This document shows, one piece after another, positions 1 through 5,248 of a stretch of 5,248 nucleotides of DNA (positions within the stretch are counted from its first letter, which is position 1; every line of letters starts with the position of its first letter). The notes under the pieces were generated by a model, which had not been told where the DNA came from, did not search any database, and saw only the letters and a program-made list of their open reading frames with translations. The translations under genes and the position numbers were made by a program. The DNA comes from Chloroflexota bacterium (lineage in GTDB: Bacteria; Chloroflexota; Anaerolineae; Anaerolineales; UBA4823): contig JAJZSS010000167.1 in NCBI GenBank assembly GCA_021849525.1, positions 1-5,248 of the forward strand, in the 5' to 3' direction.

Positions 1-620
1 CCTGTCCCAGAGGCAGCAGCACCGCCTTCGCCAGCCCCGGCTGAAGCGCTATCCCCACCGAAAGTACCCGAGCCAGGCGCAACCACGTACGTAGCCTGGT
101 TGGGCATGAGGGATTGGAAATCCTGGTCGAGGTCGTTGATCAGCAAGGAAACGATAACATTGACATGGTCACCAGGCTCCAGGGCATAAGAAACCGCTGC
201 CAGGCGGGTGGTGGGGATAGATACCGCCACCATACCGCGCGGCACCTGCAAAGCAGCGTTCGACCCGGCCGCCGAGAGCTGTTCTGCGCTGGTGACCAGC
301 ATCCCACTGGTAAGGGGGATACCCGCCTCCAGGTCAAATTTTGCCTGGCGTCCAATGACTTCGTTTTTATTGGTGAACATGCCCTGCATCGCCAGGTCAC
401 GTGGGATCTGGACGACAGACAGGAATGGATCCTCAATCAGGCCGCCGCGGGGTACACGCTGGGCGACCACAACCACATCCACCATTTCCACGGGCGGTGG
501 GGTATTTTCTACGGTGGGTGTGGTGGGTTGCGATAGGAATTTTTGATACACCACAAAGACGGCAACCAGTCCCAGGATCAGGATTAATGCCAGATAGATT
601 AAAACTCGCCCACGACGCAT
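1..620 (-). CDS. cpaB: Flp pilus assembly protein CpaB/RcpC, SAF domain (3' end cut by window edge)
   Basis: The frame is open from an ATG at 620 to the left edge, giving 206 complete residues and no stop, so the C-terminus is missing. The start MRRGR is followed by one hydrophobic segment (about residues 6-26) and a short Pro/Thr linker (about 31-44), as in CpaB, an inner-membrane-anchored periplasmic protein of the tad/Flp pilus machine. A SAF-like domain follows (about 46-108), with VAQRVPRGGLIEDPFL and a VIGRQAKFDLEAGIPL segment. The RcpC/CpaB part begins at about 126 with PRGMVAVSIPTTRLAAV and EPGDHVNVIVSLL, matching the family's characteristic 'PGD.V.V' turn. From about residue 182 the chain becomes Gly/Ala/Ser-rich. 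The start is supported by GGAGG five bases upstream. The Flp pilin gene is the next gene upstream on the same strand. CpaB is thought to act with the outer-membrane secretin. The family call is confident; family-average length cannot be compared because the gene is cut. Confidence 0.9.
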   Translation of the reverse strand, partial: MRRGRVLIYLALILILGLVAVFVVYQKFLSQPTTPTVENTPPPVEMVDVVVVAQRVPRGGLIEDPFLSVVQIPRDLAMQGMFTNKNEVIGRQAKFDLEAGIPLTSGMLVTSAEQLSAAGSNAALQVPRGMVAVSIPTTRLAAVSYALEPGDHVNVIVSLLINDLDQDFQSLMPNQATYVVAPGSGTFGGDSASAGAGEGGAAASGT

Positions 621-625
621 GACGG

Positions 626-630
626 CCTCC
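626..630 (-). promoter_or_regulatory. Ribosome binding site of cpaB
   Basis: GGAGG on the minus strand lies five bases before the ATG at 620. It fixes the cpaB start, immediately before the membrane anchor. Confidence 0.75.
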
Positions 631-667
631 GTTTTAATAAAAAATTACAGAATTTGTCGTAAATGCA

Positions 668-696
668 AATCTAACCCACTTTTTGGGTCTCGTCAA
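668..696 (-). promoter_or_regulatory. Candidate sigma70-type promoter of cpaB
   Basis: On the minus strand, TTGACG (691-696) and TAGATT (668-673) are separated by exactly 17 bases. They match the consensus hexamers at five and four of six positions. The start would fall near 661, giving a leader of about 40 bases containing the GGAGG site. The 17-base spacer contains a small dyad, ACCCA/TGGGT (674-678 and 684-688). This is a pattern match in an AT-rich spacer and could arise by chance. Spacing and position make it the best candidate for separate transcription of the pilus assembly operon. Confidence 0.45.
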
Positions 697-771
697 GCAT
701 AGCTAACAAAATTACAGGTTACTTTTCGATCTTCATTTATTACTGCAAATAATTAACCCGAATAGCCTGGC

Positions 772-792
772 CAACATAACTCATTATGGTTG
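772..792. repeat. Stem-loop in the pilin-cpaB spacer (first of three hairpins)
   Basis: CAAC plus ATAA on one arm pairs with TTAT plus GTTG on the other, with one bulged G at 788 and a four-base loop CTCA (780-783). That gives eight pairs. Neither strand has a T-run after it, so it does not look like an intrinsic terminator. It may be an RNA structure, a protein-binding dyad, or chance. Confidence 0.35.
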
Positions 793-810
793 AGTGTACC
801 TGATTCTGAG

Positions 811-828
811 GCAGGTTGCTATACCTGC
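811..828. repeat. Perfect six-base inverted repeat in the pilin-cpaB spacer
   Basis: GCAGGT (811-816) and ACCTGC (823-828) are exact reverse complements around a six-base loop TGCTAT. The stem is GC-rich in an otherwise AT-rich spacer, and neither side carries a T-run. Role unknown: it could be an operator or part of a folded leader or small RNA. Confidence 0.35.
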
Positions 829-880
829 TGGCAATTCGTTGCATCACAAAATCGTTAGGCCCTGCATGTTACCCCTTAAA

Positions 881-918
881 CGAATAAAGGCCTTCCATTG
901 CAGAAAGGCCATTATTCG
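881..918 (-). terminator. Long hairpin downstream of the flp pilin gene, candidate terminator
   Basis: Arms 881-894 and 905-918 pair at 13 of 14 positions (a single A-A mismatch at 888/911) around a ten-base loop. The core is AAGGCC/GGCCTT. The structure lies about 46 bases past the pilin stop on the minus strand. On exit the minus strand reads TTTAAGG, so the T-run is short and termination may be partial or factor-assisted. The hairpin could also protect the 3' end of an abundant pilin mRNA. It is the only strong stem in the right position to end the pilin transcript. Confidence 0.55.
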
Positions 919-964
919 CTGAGATTGATGATGATTTTGGTTGTCAGCCGTCTCTTAAGTGAGA

Positions 965-1111
965 CTAGATGGCGCGGAAGATAGTGCTGAACACATTACC
1001 GATGGCGGGTCCGAGCAGGGAGAGAATGACGATTACAACAATCGCGACCAACACAAGAATTAACGCGTACTCAACAAGACCCTGACCCTTTTCCTTAGGA
1101 GCGAACAACAT
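965..1111 (-). CDS. flp: Flp/type IVb prepilin (small major pilin)
   Basis: A 48-residue protein starts at the ATG at 1111 and ends with TAG at 965-967. It opens with a short charged leader, MLFAPKEKG, followed by QGLVEYALI and a hydrophobic helix to about residue 33. It ends in a short tail, GPAIGNVFSTIFRAI. This is the Flp pattern: prepilin peptidase is expected to cut after Gly9, leaving Glu14 at +5 and Tyr15 at +6 of a 39-residue mature pilin, which is typically tiny for the family. Mature Flp subunits are extracted from the inner membrane and polymerised into tad pili for surface attachment. The ribosome site is near ideal and two sigma70-type promoters lie upstream, fitting a highly expressed subunit. 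cpaB lies downstream on the same strand, supporting a tad locus. No prepilin peptidase or tad ATPase gene is in the window. Confidence 0.92.
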   Translation of the reverse strand: MLFAPKEKGQGLVEYALILVLVAIVVIVILSLLGPAIGNVFSTIFRAI

Positions 1112-1117
1112 GGTTTC

Positions 1118-1126
1118 CACCTCCTT
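1118..1126 (-). promoter_or_regulatory. Very strong ribosome binding site of the pilin gene
   Basis: AAGGAGGTG on the minus strand is complementary over nine bases to the usual 16S rRNA 3' end and lies six bases before the ATG. It fixes the pilin start and suggests high translation, as expected for a major structural subunit. Confidence 0.85.
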
Positions 1127-1171
1127 CCTTGTTCTGCGTTCTGCTTCAGTTTCATTTTCGAAGCTAAGCGT

Positions 1172-1200
1172 ATTATAGAGATGTTTCTGGCAAAAAGCAA
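1172..1200 (-). promoter_or_regulatory. Proximal promoter of the pilin gene
   Basis: A perfect TATAAT on the minus strand (1172-1177) is preceded, after 17 bases, by TTGCTT (1195-1200), which matches the -35 consensus at three of six positions. The start would lie near 1165, giving a leader of about 54 bases ending in the strong ribosome site. The weak -35 and perfect -10 would suit an activator-dependent promoter. Confidence 0.55.
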
Positions 1201-1247
1201 TAGGTTAGGAGCTAAAAAAGCCTTACAGTTCTGCAATGATCACGATT

Positions 1248-1299
1248 TTTGCAATACAATTTGTATACAATCCATTACAATGCACAATACATTTGCAAT
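1248..1299. repeat. Cluster of TACAAT/CAAT repeats upstream of the pilin gene, possible operator
   Basis: TACAAT occurs at 1255-1260, 1266-1271 and 1276-1281, that is 11 and 10 bases apart, about one helical turn. Further CAAT cores lie at 1252, 1285 and 1296. TTTGCAAT occurs twice, at 1248-1255 and 1292-1299, 44 bases apart. TTGTATACAA (1261-1270) is a perfect ten-base palindrome. The cluster sits 50-100 bases upstream of the proximal -35 hexamer and just downstream of the distal start. Phased repeats in this position resemble a regulator-binding array; the AT-rich composition raises the chance of coincidence. Confidence 0.4.
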
Positions 1300-1327
1300 T
1301 ATACAGTTATTAGCTGACCCCCGTCAA
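1298..1327 (-). promoter_or_regulatory. Distal promoter candidate for the pilin gene, inside the 3' end of the kinase gene
   Basis: On the minus strand, TTGACG (1322-1327) and a perfect TATAAT (1298-1303) are 18 bases apart. By consensus this is the best promoter in the window. Its -35 lies inside the last codons of the histidine kinase gene. The start would be near 1291, giving the pilin a leader of about 180 bases that covers the TACAAT repeats. Confidence 0.5.
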
Positions 1328-2368
1328 GGTATTGGAAGCCGGGATCTGAAAAATCACTCGCGTACCCTGTCCGGCGTCACTGGTGATATCCATGTACCCA
1401 TTCATCATTTCCACCCGCTCGCGGATGAGCTTCAAGCCCAGCCCAGGGCGATCTTCCATAAGATCGGTGTCAAAACCTTTGCCGTCATCTTCCACAACCA
1501 GCTTGACAGCATTCTCACCCATATCCATCGATAATTTGACCTGTGAAGCCTGGCTGTGATGGGCAGCATTCCCCAACAGCTCCTGCACTGCCCGGAAAAT
1601 CATCACTTCCTGATAAGATTCCAGCCGGCGTTCCATCCCGGTCATCGAAAAACGGACATCCACCCCGGTTTGCTCTTTAAAGGCTTCCACATAGCGTTTC
1701 AGGGTAGGCATCAGACCCAAATCATCCAGCATCATCGGGCGCAGGTCAAAAATAAAGTCGCGCACTTTCTGGAAGGTGCCGGTGGCGGCGGCCTTCAGGT
1801 TTTCCAGCTCTTCTCGCGCCTTGGCCTGATCCATATCGAATAAACGCATGGCAATCTCGGTAAGCAGGATAAAGTTAGAAAGGGCCTGCGCCGGGCCATC
1901 GTGCATCTGACGGGAAAGGTGCTGGCGCTCGGCTTCCTGAGCCTGGATAATGCGCTCGACCGTAAAGGCGGAATCGCCCGCGCCGCGCATCCGATTTTCT
2001 TTCGGGTGCCCCCCTCCTTCCATGAGCTGGATCATTTTTTCCAGGGTCGCGACATGGTGATTCATGTGGTTTTGATCATTTTGCAGCTTTTCAAGCTGCC
2101 CGCGCATCACGAACAGGCGTTGCTGGGCATCCAGGGCGGAGTCGTAAGTCATGCGGATATCGACGCGCGGCAGGCTCTCGAACTGTGTCTGCACCTGCTG
2201 CATATGCGCAGTGATTGAAGCATTGCGCTGGGCAAGTTTATTCACTTCCAACTGGCTTTGCTCCAGCATCAAGGCGATCTCTTTCAATTCGCGCTTATAC
2301 TGGTCCAATTCTGTCTGGAGCTCGTTATGGAGCAATTCCCATTTTCCCGGCTCGGTTTGGTTTTCCAT
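1310..2368 (-). CDS. Cytoplasmic DegS/NarL-family sensor histidine kinase
   Basis: This is a 352-residue soluble protein with no membrane segment. Residues about 10-118 are largely heptad-like, charged coiled coil (LQTELDQYKRELKE and onward), as in DegS-type cytoplasmic sensors. The HisKA_3 dimerisation domain (about 136-212) carries the H-box LSRQMHDGPAQ, with phospho-acceptor His156. The HATPase_c domain (about 250-345) has N-box ELLGNAAHHS (Asn267), G1 box EDDGKGFD (Asp295) and G2 box GLGLKLIRERVE, so it looks catalytically intact. The usual N-box Lys is His270. I chose the ATG at 2368 because AGGAGG lies six bases upstream; the in-frame ATG six bases earlier abuts that site, and farther upstream starts overlap a promoter-like region. 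Kinases of this family phosphorylate NarL/LuxR-type response regulators, and none is in the window. The pilin gene is the next gene downstream on the same strand, so it is a plausible target, by position only. It is not assigned degS because DegU and orthology cannot be shown. Confidence 0.9.
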   Translation of the reverse strand: MENQTEPGKWELLHNELQTELDQYKRELKEIALMLEQSQLEVNKLAQRNASITAHMQQVQTQFESLPRVDIRMTYDSALDAQQRLFVMRGQLEKLQNDQNHMNHHVATLEKMIQLMEGGGHPKENRMRGAGDSAFTVERIIQAQEAERQHLSRQMHDGPAQALSNFILLTEIAMRLFDMDQAKAREELENLKAAATGTFQKVRDFIFDLRPMMLDDLGLMPTLKRYVEAFKEQTGVDVRFSMTGMERRLESYQEVMIFRAVQELLGNAAHHSQASQVKLSMDMGENAVKLVVEDDGKGFDTDLMEDRPGLGLKLIRERVEMMNGYMDITSDAGQGTRVIFQIPASNTLTGVS

Positions 2369-2374
2369 ACACAT

Positions 2375-2380
2375 CCTCCT
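2375..2380 (-). promoter_or_regulatory. Ribosome binding site that decides the kinase start
   Basis: AGGAGG on the minus strand lies six bases before the ATG at 2368. It directly abuts another in-frame ATG at 2374, which is too close to be served by it. The start giving MENQTEP is therefore preferred over longer versions beginning MLYSARL or MCMEN. Confidence 0.75.
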
Positions 2381-2389
2381 GCAACAATG

Positions 2390-2419
2390 CCTGTGCAACC
2401 GTGCTGAGTATAGCACAGG
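2390..2419. repeat. Nested inverted repeat over the kinase promoter, possible operator
   Basis: CCTGTGC (2390-2396) and GCACAGG (2413-2419) are perfect seven-base inverted arms, 16 bases apart. Nested within this region, GTGCT (2401-2405) and AGCAC (2412-2416) form a second perfect dyad sharing bases with the right arm. The arms bracket the -10 hexamer at 2407-2412, a position suited to a repressor or autoregulator. As RNA only one of the two hairpins could form at a time. Confidence 0.4.
2407..2415 (-). promoter_or_regulatory. Extended -10 promoter candidate for the histidine kinase
   Basis: The minus strand reads TGCTATACT, an extended -10 element (TGn plus TATACT, five of six consensus). 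No good -35 hexamer is found 16-18 bases upstream, which extended -10 promoters can tolerate. The start would be near 2400, giving a leader of about 32 bases. Read-through from the glycosyltransferase genes upstream is also possible, as no clear terminator lies between them. Confidence 0.45.
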
Positions 2420-2479
2420 AGCATCTGCTTAATCACGCAAAGCAAACAAGATTGTTAACTGGCTGCCTGTCCGGAATTT

Positions 2480-3991
2480 TCAAGGCCAGCGGTAGACATT
2501 CATATTTTCTCCACCGAGAGCAGGGCTGTAGCTGCCTCTGCTGGAATAAAGCGGCTCCCGCCCGGCAACCAGTTCTGGATACCAGCCTGGAAAAGTAACC
2601 AGATACCCTGCACCCTGGGCATCCAGGTACTGCGCCAGGCGCGTTTCATCCCGGATGAAAGGGATCACTTCCGGGGATACCAGGCCAGCCAGATCCAGCA
2701 AGGGGCGGCGAGCATAGTAGCCCAGGGCGCCGATATCATGGGCCGCGATCAGGGCATTGGGAGGCGTATTTTCATTCACCCATTCAGCAGCTGCAACCAT
2801 CTCGGTCTCGATCACGGCCACATCCCTGGTATACGCCTGCGCTCCCTGCAGCCAGAATCCCGCCAGGACGAGGGCAACGGCCAGCGCCCAGCCGCGCTCA
2901 AATACACGGCGCCAGGCTGATGCTTCATCTATGCGCAGCCAGATCCCCAGACCCGCCAGCCCGAGTATGAAATATACCGGCATGGCAGGCAGGATATACC
3001 GCCCGTGCTGGTAGGTCACCGGCAGGCGCCAGGCATACATCAGGAGATAACCCAGAAACCAGGCAGCTGCCGCCAGCACCGGCCAGCGCCGCGGTCTGAA
3101 AGCCTGCCAGAGTAAACCCAGAAAGCCCGGCAGGAGCAGCACTCCTACCCCGACCAGCGGTAAACCGAGCTGGCTGAGATAGCGCTGCCCGATGGGGAAG
3201 GTCTGGTGGGCTGCGTATTCGGCCTGTTTGGCATAGAACGTATTCGGCCACCAGCTCCCCGCCAGAACATAGTTGAAAACCAGGTAGGGGGCAAAGGTGC
3301 AGAGGAAACCTGCCAGCAGGCGGCTACCGGCTCGCACGCACGCCAGGAGATCCGGCTCAACAAACCACAGGACGAGCAGTGCCGGTCCCAGCAAGGTCAG
3401 GCCATCGGGGCGCACCCAGACATTCAACCCGATCACCAGACCCAGCCGCAACCAATGCGGATTCGGGTTGGCCAGGGAGCCAAGCACCCACAGGGCGATC
3501 AGCGCACTGACCAGAGTCTCCATACCAGAGCCGGCTGCCCACACCAGATGCCATTCCAGGATGAGCAAAGCTGCTGCCAGGCGCGGAATCCATACCTGCT
3601 CCGGCAGCAGTGCCTGCATAAACCGCCCCCCGGCCAGCCCTACTCCAGCCAGCAACAACCAGCCAGTCAGGAAGGTCCAGAAATAAGGTGCCAGTGAAAT
3701 ATGGAGCAGCTCACCCAGCCAGTAGCCAATCCCCAGCCAGGCCGACCACAGTGGCGCGGTGGAGCCAGCTGACGGCTGCCCGGCGACAAAAGACCATTCA
3801 CCCAGCTCGCCCAAGTTACGGGCATAGGTCTGGTGAATCCAGGCATCGTCCAACGGAAAACCCAGCCTGTAAGTTGCCGCTGAAAATCCCAGGTAAACGC
3901 CTAACGAGACCGCGGCCAGGAGTAAAGCCAGAGCCACATCGAGCCATAACGGCCAGCGGCGGGCAGGGTCAGAGGGTGAGTTCATTGTCAT
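2480..3991 (-). CDS. GT-C fold polytopic membrane glycosyltransferase-like protein
   Basis: A complete 503-residue protein with about ten or more hydrophobic segments and a soluble C-terminal part (about 390-503). After the first helix (about 17-36) the outer loop carries LDDAWIHQTYARNL, with the acidic pair Asp48-Asp49 where GT-C enzymes keep their catalytic or metal-binding acid. Other family-like landmarks are AGQPSAGSTAPLW (70-82), GSGMETL (154-160), RPDGL (194-198), PNTFYAK (249-255) and YQHGRYILPAMP (328-339). The C-terminal part has ANTPP-like segments such as NENTPPNALIAAHDIGALG, common in bacterial relatives. Such proteins move a sugar from a polyprenyl-phosphate donor to an acceptor on the outer face of the membrane; donor and acceptor are not readable here. 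The start overlaps the upstream stop by ATGA, with no clear ribosome site of its own, which implies translational coupling. A second ATG two codons later is possible. Confidence 0.8.
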   Translation of the reverse strand: MTMNSPSDPARRWPLWLDVALALLLAAVSLGVYLGFSAATYRLGFPLDDAWIHQTYARNLGELGEWSFVAGQPSAGSTAPLWSAWLGIGYWLGELLHISLAPYFWTFLTGWLLLAGVGLAGGRFMQALLPEQVWIPRLAAALLILEWHLVWAAGSGMETLVSALIALWVLGSLANPNPHWLRLGLVIGLNVWVRPDGLTLLGPALLVLWFVEPDLLACVRAGSRLLAGFLCTFAPYLVFNYVLAGSWWPNTFYAKQAEYAAHQTFPIGQRYLSQLGLPLVGVGVLLLPGFLGLLWQAFRPRRWPVLAAAAWFLGYLLMYAWRLPVTYQHGRYILPAMPVYFILGLAGLGIWLRIDEASAWRRVFERGWALAVALVLAGFWLQGAQAYTRDVAVIETEMVAAAEWVNENTPPNALIAAHDIGALGYYARRPLLDLAGLVSPEVIPFIRDETRLAQYLDAQGAGYLVTFPGWYPELVAGREPLYSSRGSYSPALGGENMNVYRWP

Positions 3992-5248
3992 CGCGAGGTC
4001 ACTACTACCGGACGCGGGATGCAGCCGGATACCTGCAGCAAATGCGCATCTTCTAGTTGCGCGACATAAGCCAGACCGGGGACCGTGTCTGGTCCGGCGA
4101 ACAGAGCCGCCAACCCCGCCGGGTGATCAGGTTCCAGGAGTACCCAGCAGGCGCCGTAGCGCTGGGCAACGGCCATTAAGGTTTCCGGTGAGCCATCCGG
4201 CACCGCCAGGGAAGGACGCCCAGCTGCGAGGTAAAAGCCCGGCGGATTATTGACCATCAGCGGAGCATCTTCAGGAACGCCAAGCGCTTGCAGGAACACA
4301 CCGATGCGAGAATAGCGTTCTGCGGGTGCATCCCAGCCGGGCTGTGTACTCGCGGTGGACGGCGTTGACCCAAAGACCCGCCCGGCCAAAAAAACCAGGC
4401 TGAATCCGGCTGCCAGGATCAGCATTCCCACTTCGAAAACATACTCGGCCTGGGATATATTCCATTTACGCTTTTCGCCCGCCCAGCGGACGATCGTACT
4501 TAAACCCAGCGGAGTGACTGCCCATAATAATGGCTGGAGCGCTGCCGCCGAATGGAAATAACCGCCCCGCCAGCCCTGGTGGGGAAAGACCAGAGTCATC
4601 ACTCCCAGGACCAACAGCCAGGCCAGCACGCCGAGGCGTACCGCCCACTCCCGGCGCAGCTGCCAAAGGCCGGCAAGCATCAGCGGTAAAAGGAAGATCT
4701 CGCCCTGCACTGCCAGTAAGCTCTGTAGATTCACACCCAGGGCTTTCAAGCGCACCCCGAGCAAGGCAGGCAGACCAGAAGCCAACCAGTGCTGCGGGGT
4801 AAGCTGGCTGGCAGGATACGTGTAGAGCTCATCATAGGTAGTGATCCACAGCGGACGCAAACCGCCAGCCGATAAAACTGAACCGAAGATCGAAACGTTA
4901 CGCGCCATCCAGGGACCCATGACCAGTAAATAACCCAATCCCAGCAGGCCAAGCTGGCTCAAGCGCTGGCGCCAGGTCGTATCCGGCAAGCAGAGGAGCG
5001 CCAGCCCCCCCACTCCCAGCCAGAGCAAGCCATCGGCGCGGGCCAGGTGCATCAGCCCTGCCAGCACGCCCAAACCCAAGGCGAAGCCCAGAGATTTCCA
5101 GCGCGGCTGATCTCCAGGGCGCGTCTGTTCCAGCAAAAGACTAAAAAGCAAAAAACCCCCTCCCAGGAGCATCACCAGGCCAAATGTGTCGGTCGTTGGC
5201 AGGTAAGGCAGGTAAAATCCGGCGGTAACAGCCAGCAGTCCGGCAAGA
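3988..5248 (-). CDS. GT-C/GT39-like membrane glycosyltransferase (N-terminus cut by window edge)
   Basis: The frame is open from the right edge to TGA at 3988-3990, giving 419 visible residues. No stop precedes the GTG at 5175 or ATG at 5172, and the upstream residues LPYLPTTDTFGLV continue a typical membrane-enzyme sequence, so these are internal codons. Landmarks (visible numbering) are TDTFGLVMLLGG near residue 20, HLARADGLLWL near 67-77 (the 'R.DGLL' turn of this superfamily), GPWMARNVSIFGS near 111-124, and HQGWRGGYFHSAAAL near 223-237, which is positioned like the HGRY segment of the next gene. A Ser/Thr-rich loop (near 293-303) leads to a soluble C-terminal part with APLMVNNPPGFYLAAGRPSL. 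The catalytic first outer loop is probably in the missing part. It overlaps the next gene by four bases, so the two are likely one transcript and perhaps act in one glycan or lipid-linked sugar pathway. Confidence 0.78.
   Translation of the reverse strand, partial: LAGLLAVTAGFYLPYLPTTDTFGLVMLLGGGFLLFSLLLEQTRPGDQPRWKSLGFALGLGVLAGLMHLARADGLLWLGVGGLALLCLPDTTWRQRLSQLGLLGLGYLLVMGPWMARNVSIFGSVLSAGGLRPLWITTYDELYTYPASQLTPQHWLASGLPALLGVRLKALGVNLQSLLAVQGEIFLLPLMLAGLWQLRREWAVRLGVLAWLLVLGVMTLVFPHQGWRGGYFHSAAALQPLLWAVTPLGLSTIVRWAGEKRKWNISQAEYVFEVGMLILAAGFSLVFLAGRVFGSTPSTASTQPGWDAPAERYSRIGVFLQALGVPEDAPLMVNNPPGFYLAAGRPSLAVPDGSPETLMAVAQRYGACWVLLEPDHPAGLAALFAGPDTVPGLAYVAQLEDAHLLQVSGCIPRPVVVTSR

Noticed and set aside
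114..622. Open frames on the plus strand opposite cpaB, up to 140 codons.
   Set aside because: They are Arg/His/Gly-rich shadows of the cpaB reading frame with no recognisable domain, and cpaB itself is well supported.
769..861. A possible integron attC-like site: GGCCAAC on the left, GTTAGGCC on the right, with a hairpin near the centre.
   Set aside because: The left core does not match RYYYAAC, the intermediate arms do not pair convincingly, and there is no integrase or cassette-like gene arrangement.
1205..1225. T-run after the kinase gene (minus strand GGCTTTTTTAGC) as an intrinsic terminator.
   Set aside because: No stable stem precedes the six T bases, so the kinase transcript may simply run into the pilin gene or end otherwise.
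2369..2416. Longer kinase start giving MLYSARLHRHCCRRMC before MENQ.
   Set aside because: The extra residues are Cys/Arg-rich and unlike the coiled coil, they overlap the extended -10 element, and the good ribosome site serves the ATG at 2368.
2445..2456. AACAAGATTGTT dyad between the glycosyltransferase and kinase genes as a terminator.
   Set aside because: Only two bases separate the arms, so no RNA hairpin can form, the arms are AT-rich, and no T-run follows.
3206..3697. Plus-strand open frames of 129-163 codons opposite the complete glycosyltransferase.
   Set aside because: Their composition (Gln/Pro/Arg-rich, no domain) is that of an antisense shadow of a GC-rich membrane protein gene.
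5172..5175. GTG at 5175 or ATG at 5172 as the true start of the right-hand glycosyltransferase.
   Set aside because: The frame stays open to the window edge with typical membrane-enzyme sequence (LPYLPTTDTFGLV) upstream, so these are internal codons.

Overview
The window reads as an ordinary chromosomal segment from a moderately GC-rich bacterium. A cytoplasmic DegS-type kinase, a tad/Flp-type pilus locus and GT-C membrane glycosyltransferases together recall Anaerolineae (Chloroflexota). That placement is an inference from gene content and protein style, not from a marker gene. Every gene I can support lies on the minus strand, so transcription runs from high to low coordinates.

Reading with transcription: a GT-C type polytopic membrane protein enters from the right edge without its N-terminus (3988-5248). 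It overlaps by four bases (ATGA) a second, complete GT-C type protein of 503 residues (2480-3991). After a 111-base gap comes a soluble DegS/NarL-family histidine kinase (1310-2368) with a coiled-coil sensor region and no response regulator in view. After a 198-base AT-rich gap holding two good sigma70-type promoters and a cluster of TACAAT repeats comes a 48-residue Flp/type IVb prepilin (965-1111) with a near-ideal Shine-Dalgarno. A 344-base spacer with three hairpins, the last a candidate terminator, and a further promoter separates it from cpaB, the Flp pilus assembly protein, which is cut by the left edge (1-620).

The left half is therefore the start of a tad-type pilus locus: a highly expressed pilin as its own unit, then a separately promoted assembly operon beginning with cpaB. 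The kinase just upstream may regulate it, but only its position suggests this. The two glycosyltransferases form a translationally coupled pair whose acceptor cannot be read from sequence.

I see no mobile element, CRISPR array, tRNA or rRNA, and no clearly undescribed system. The parts most worth a second look are the regulatory region upstream of the pilin, the hairpin-rich spacer between pilin and cpaB, and the dyad over the kinase promoter.
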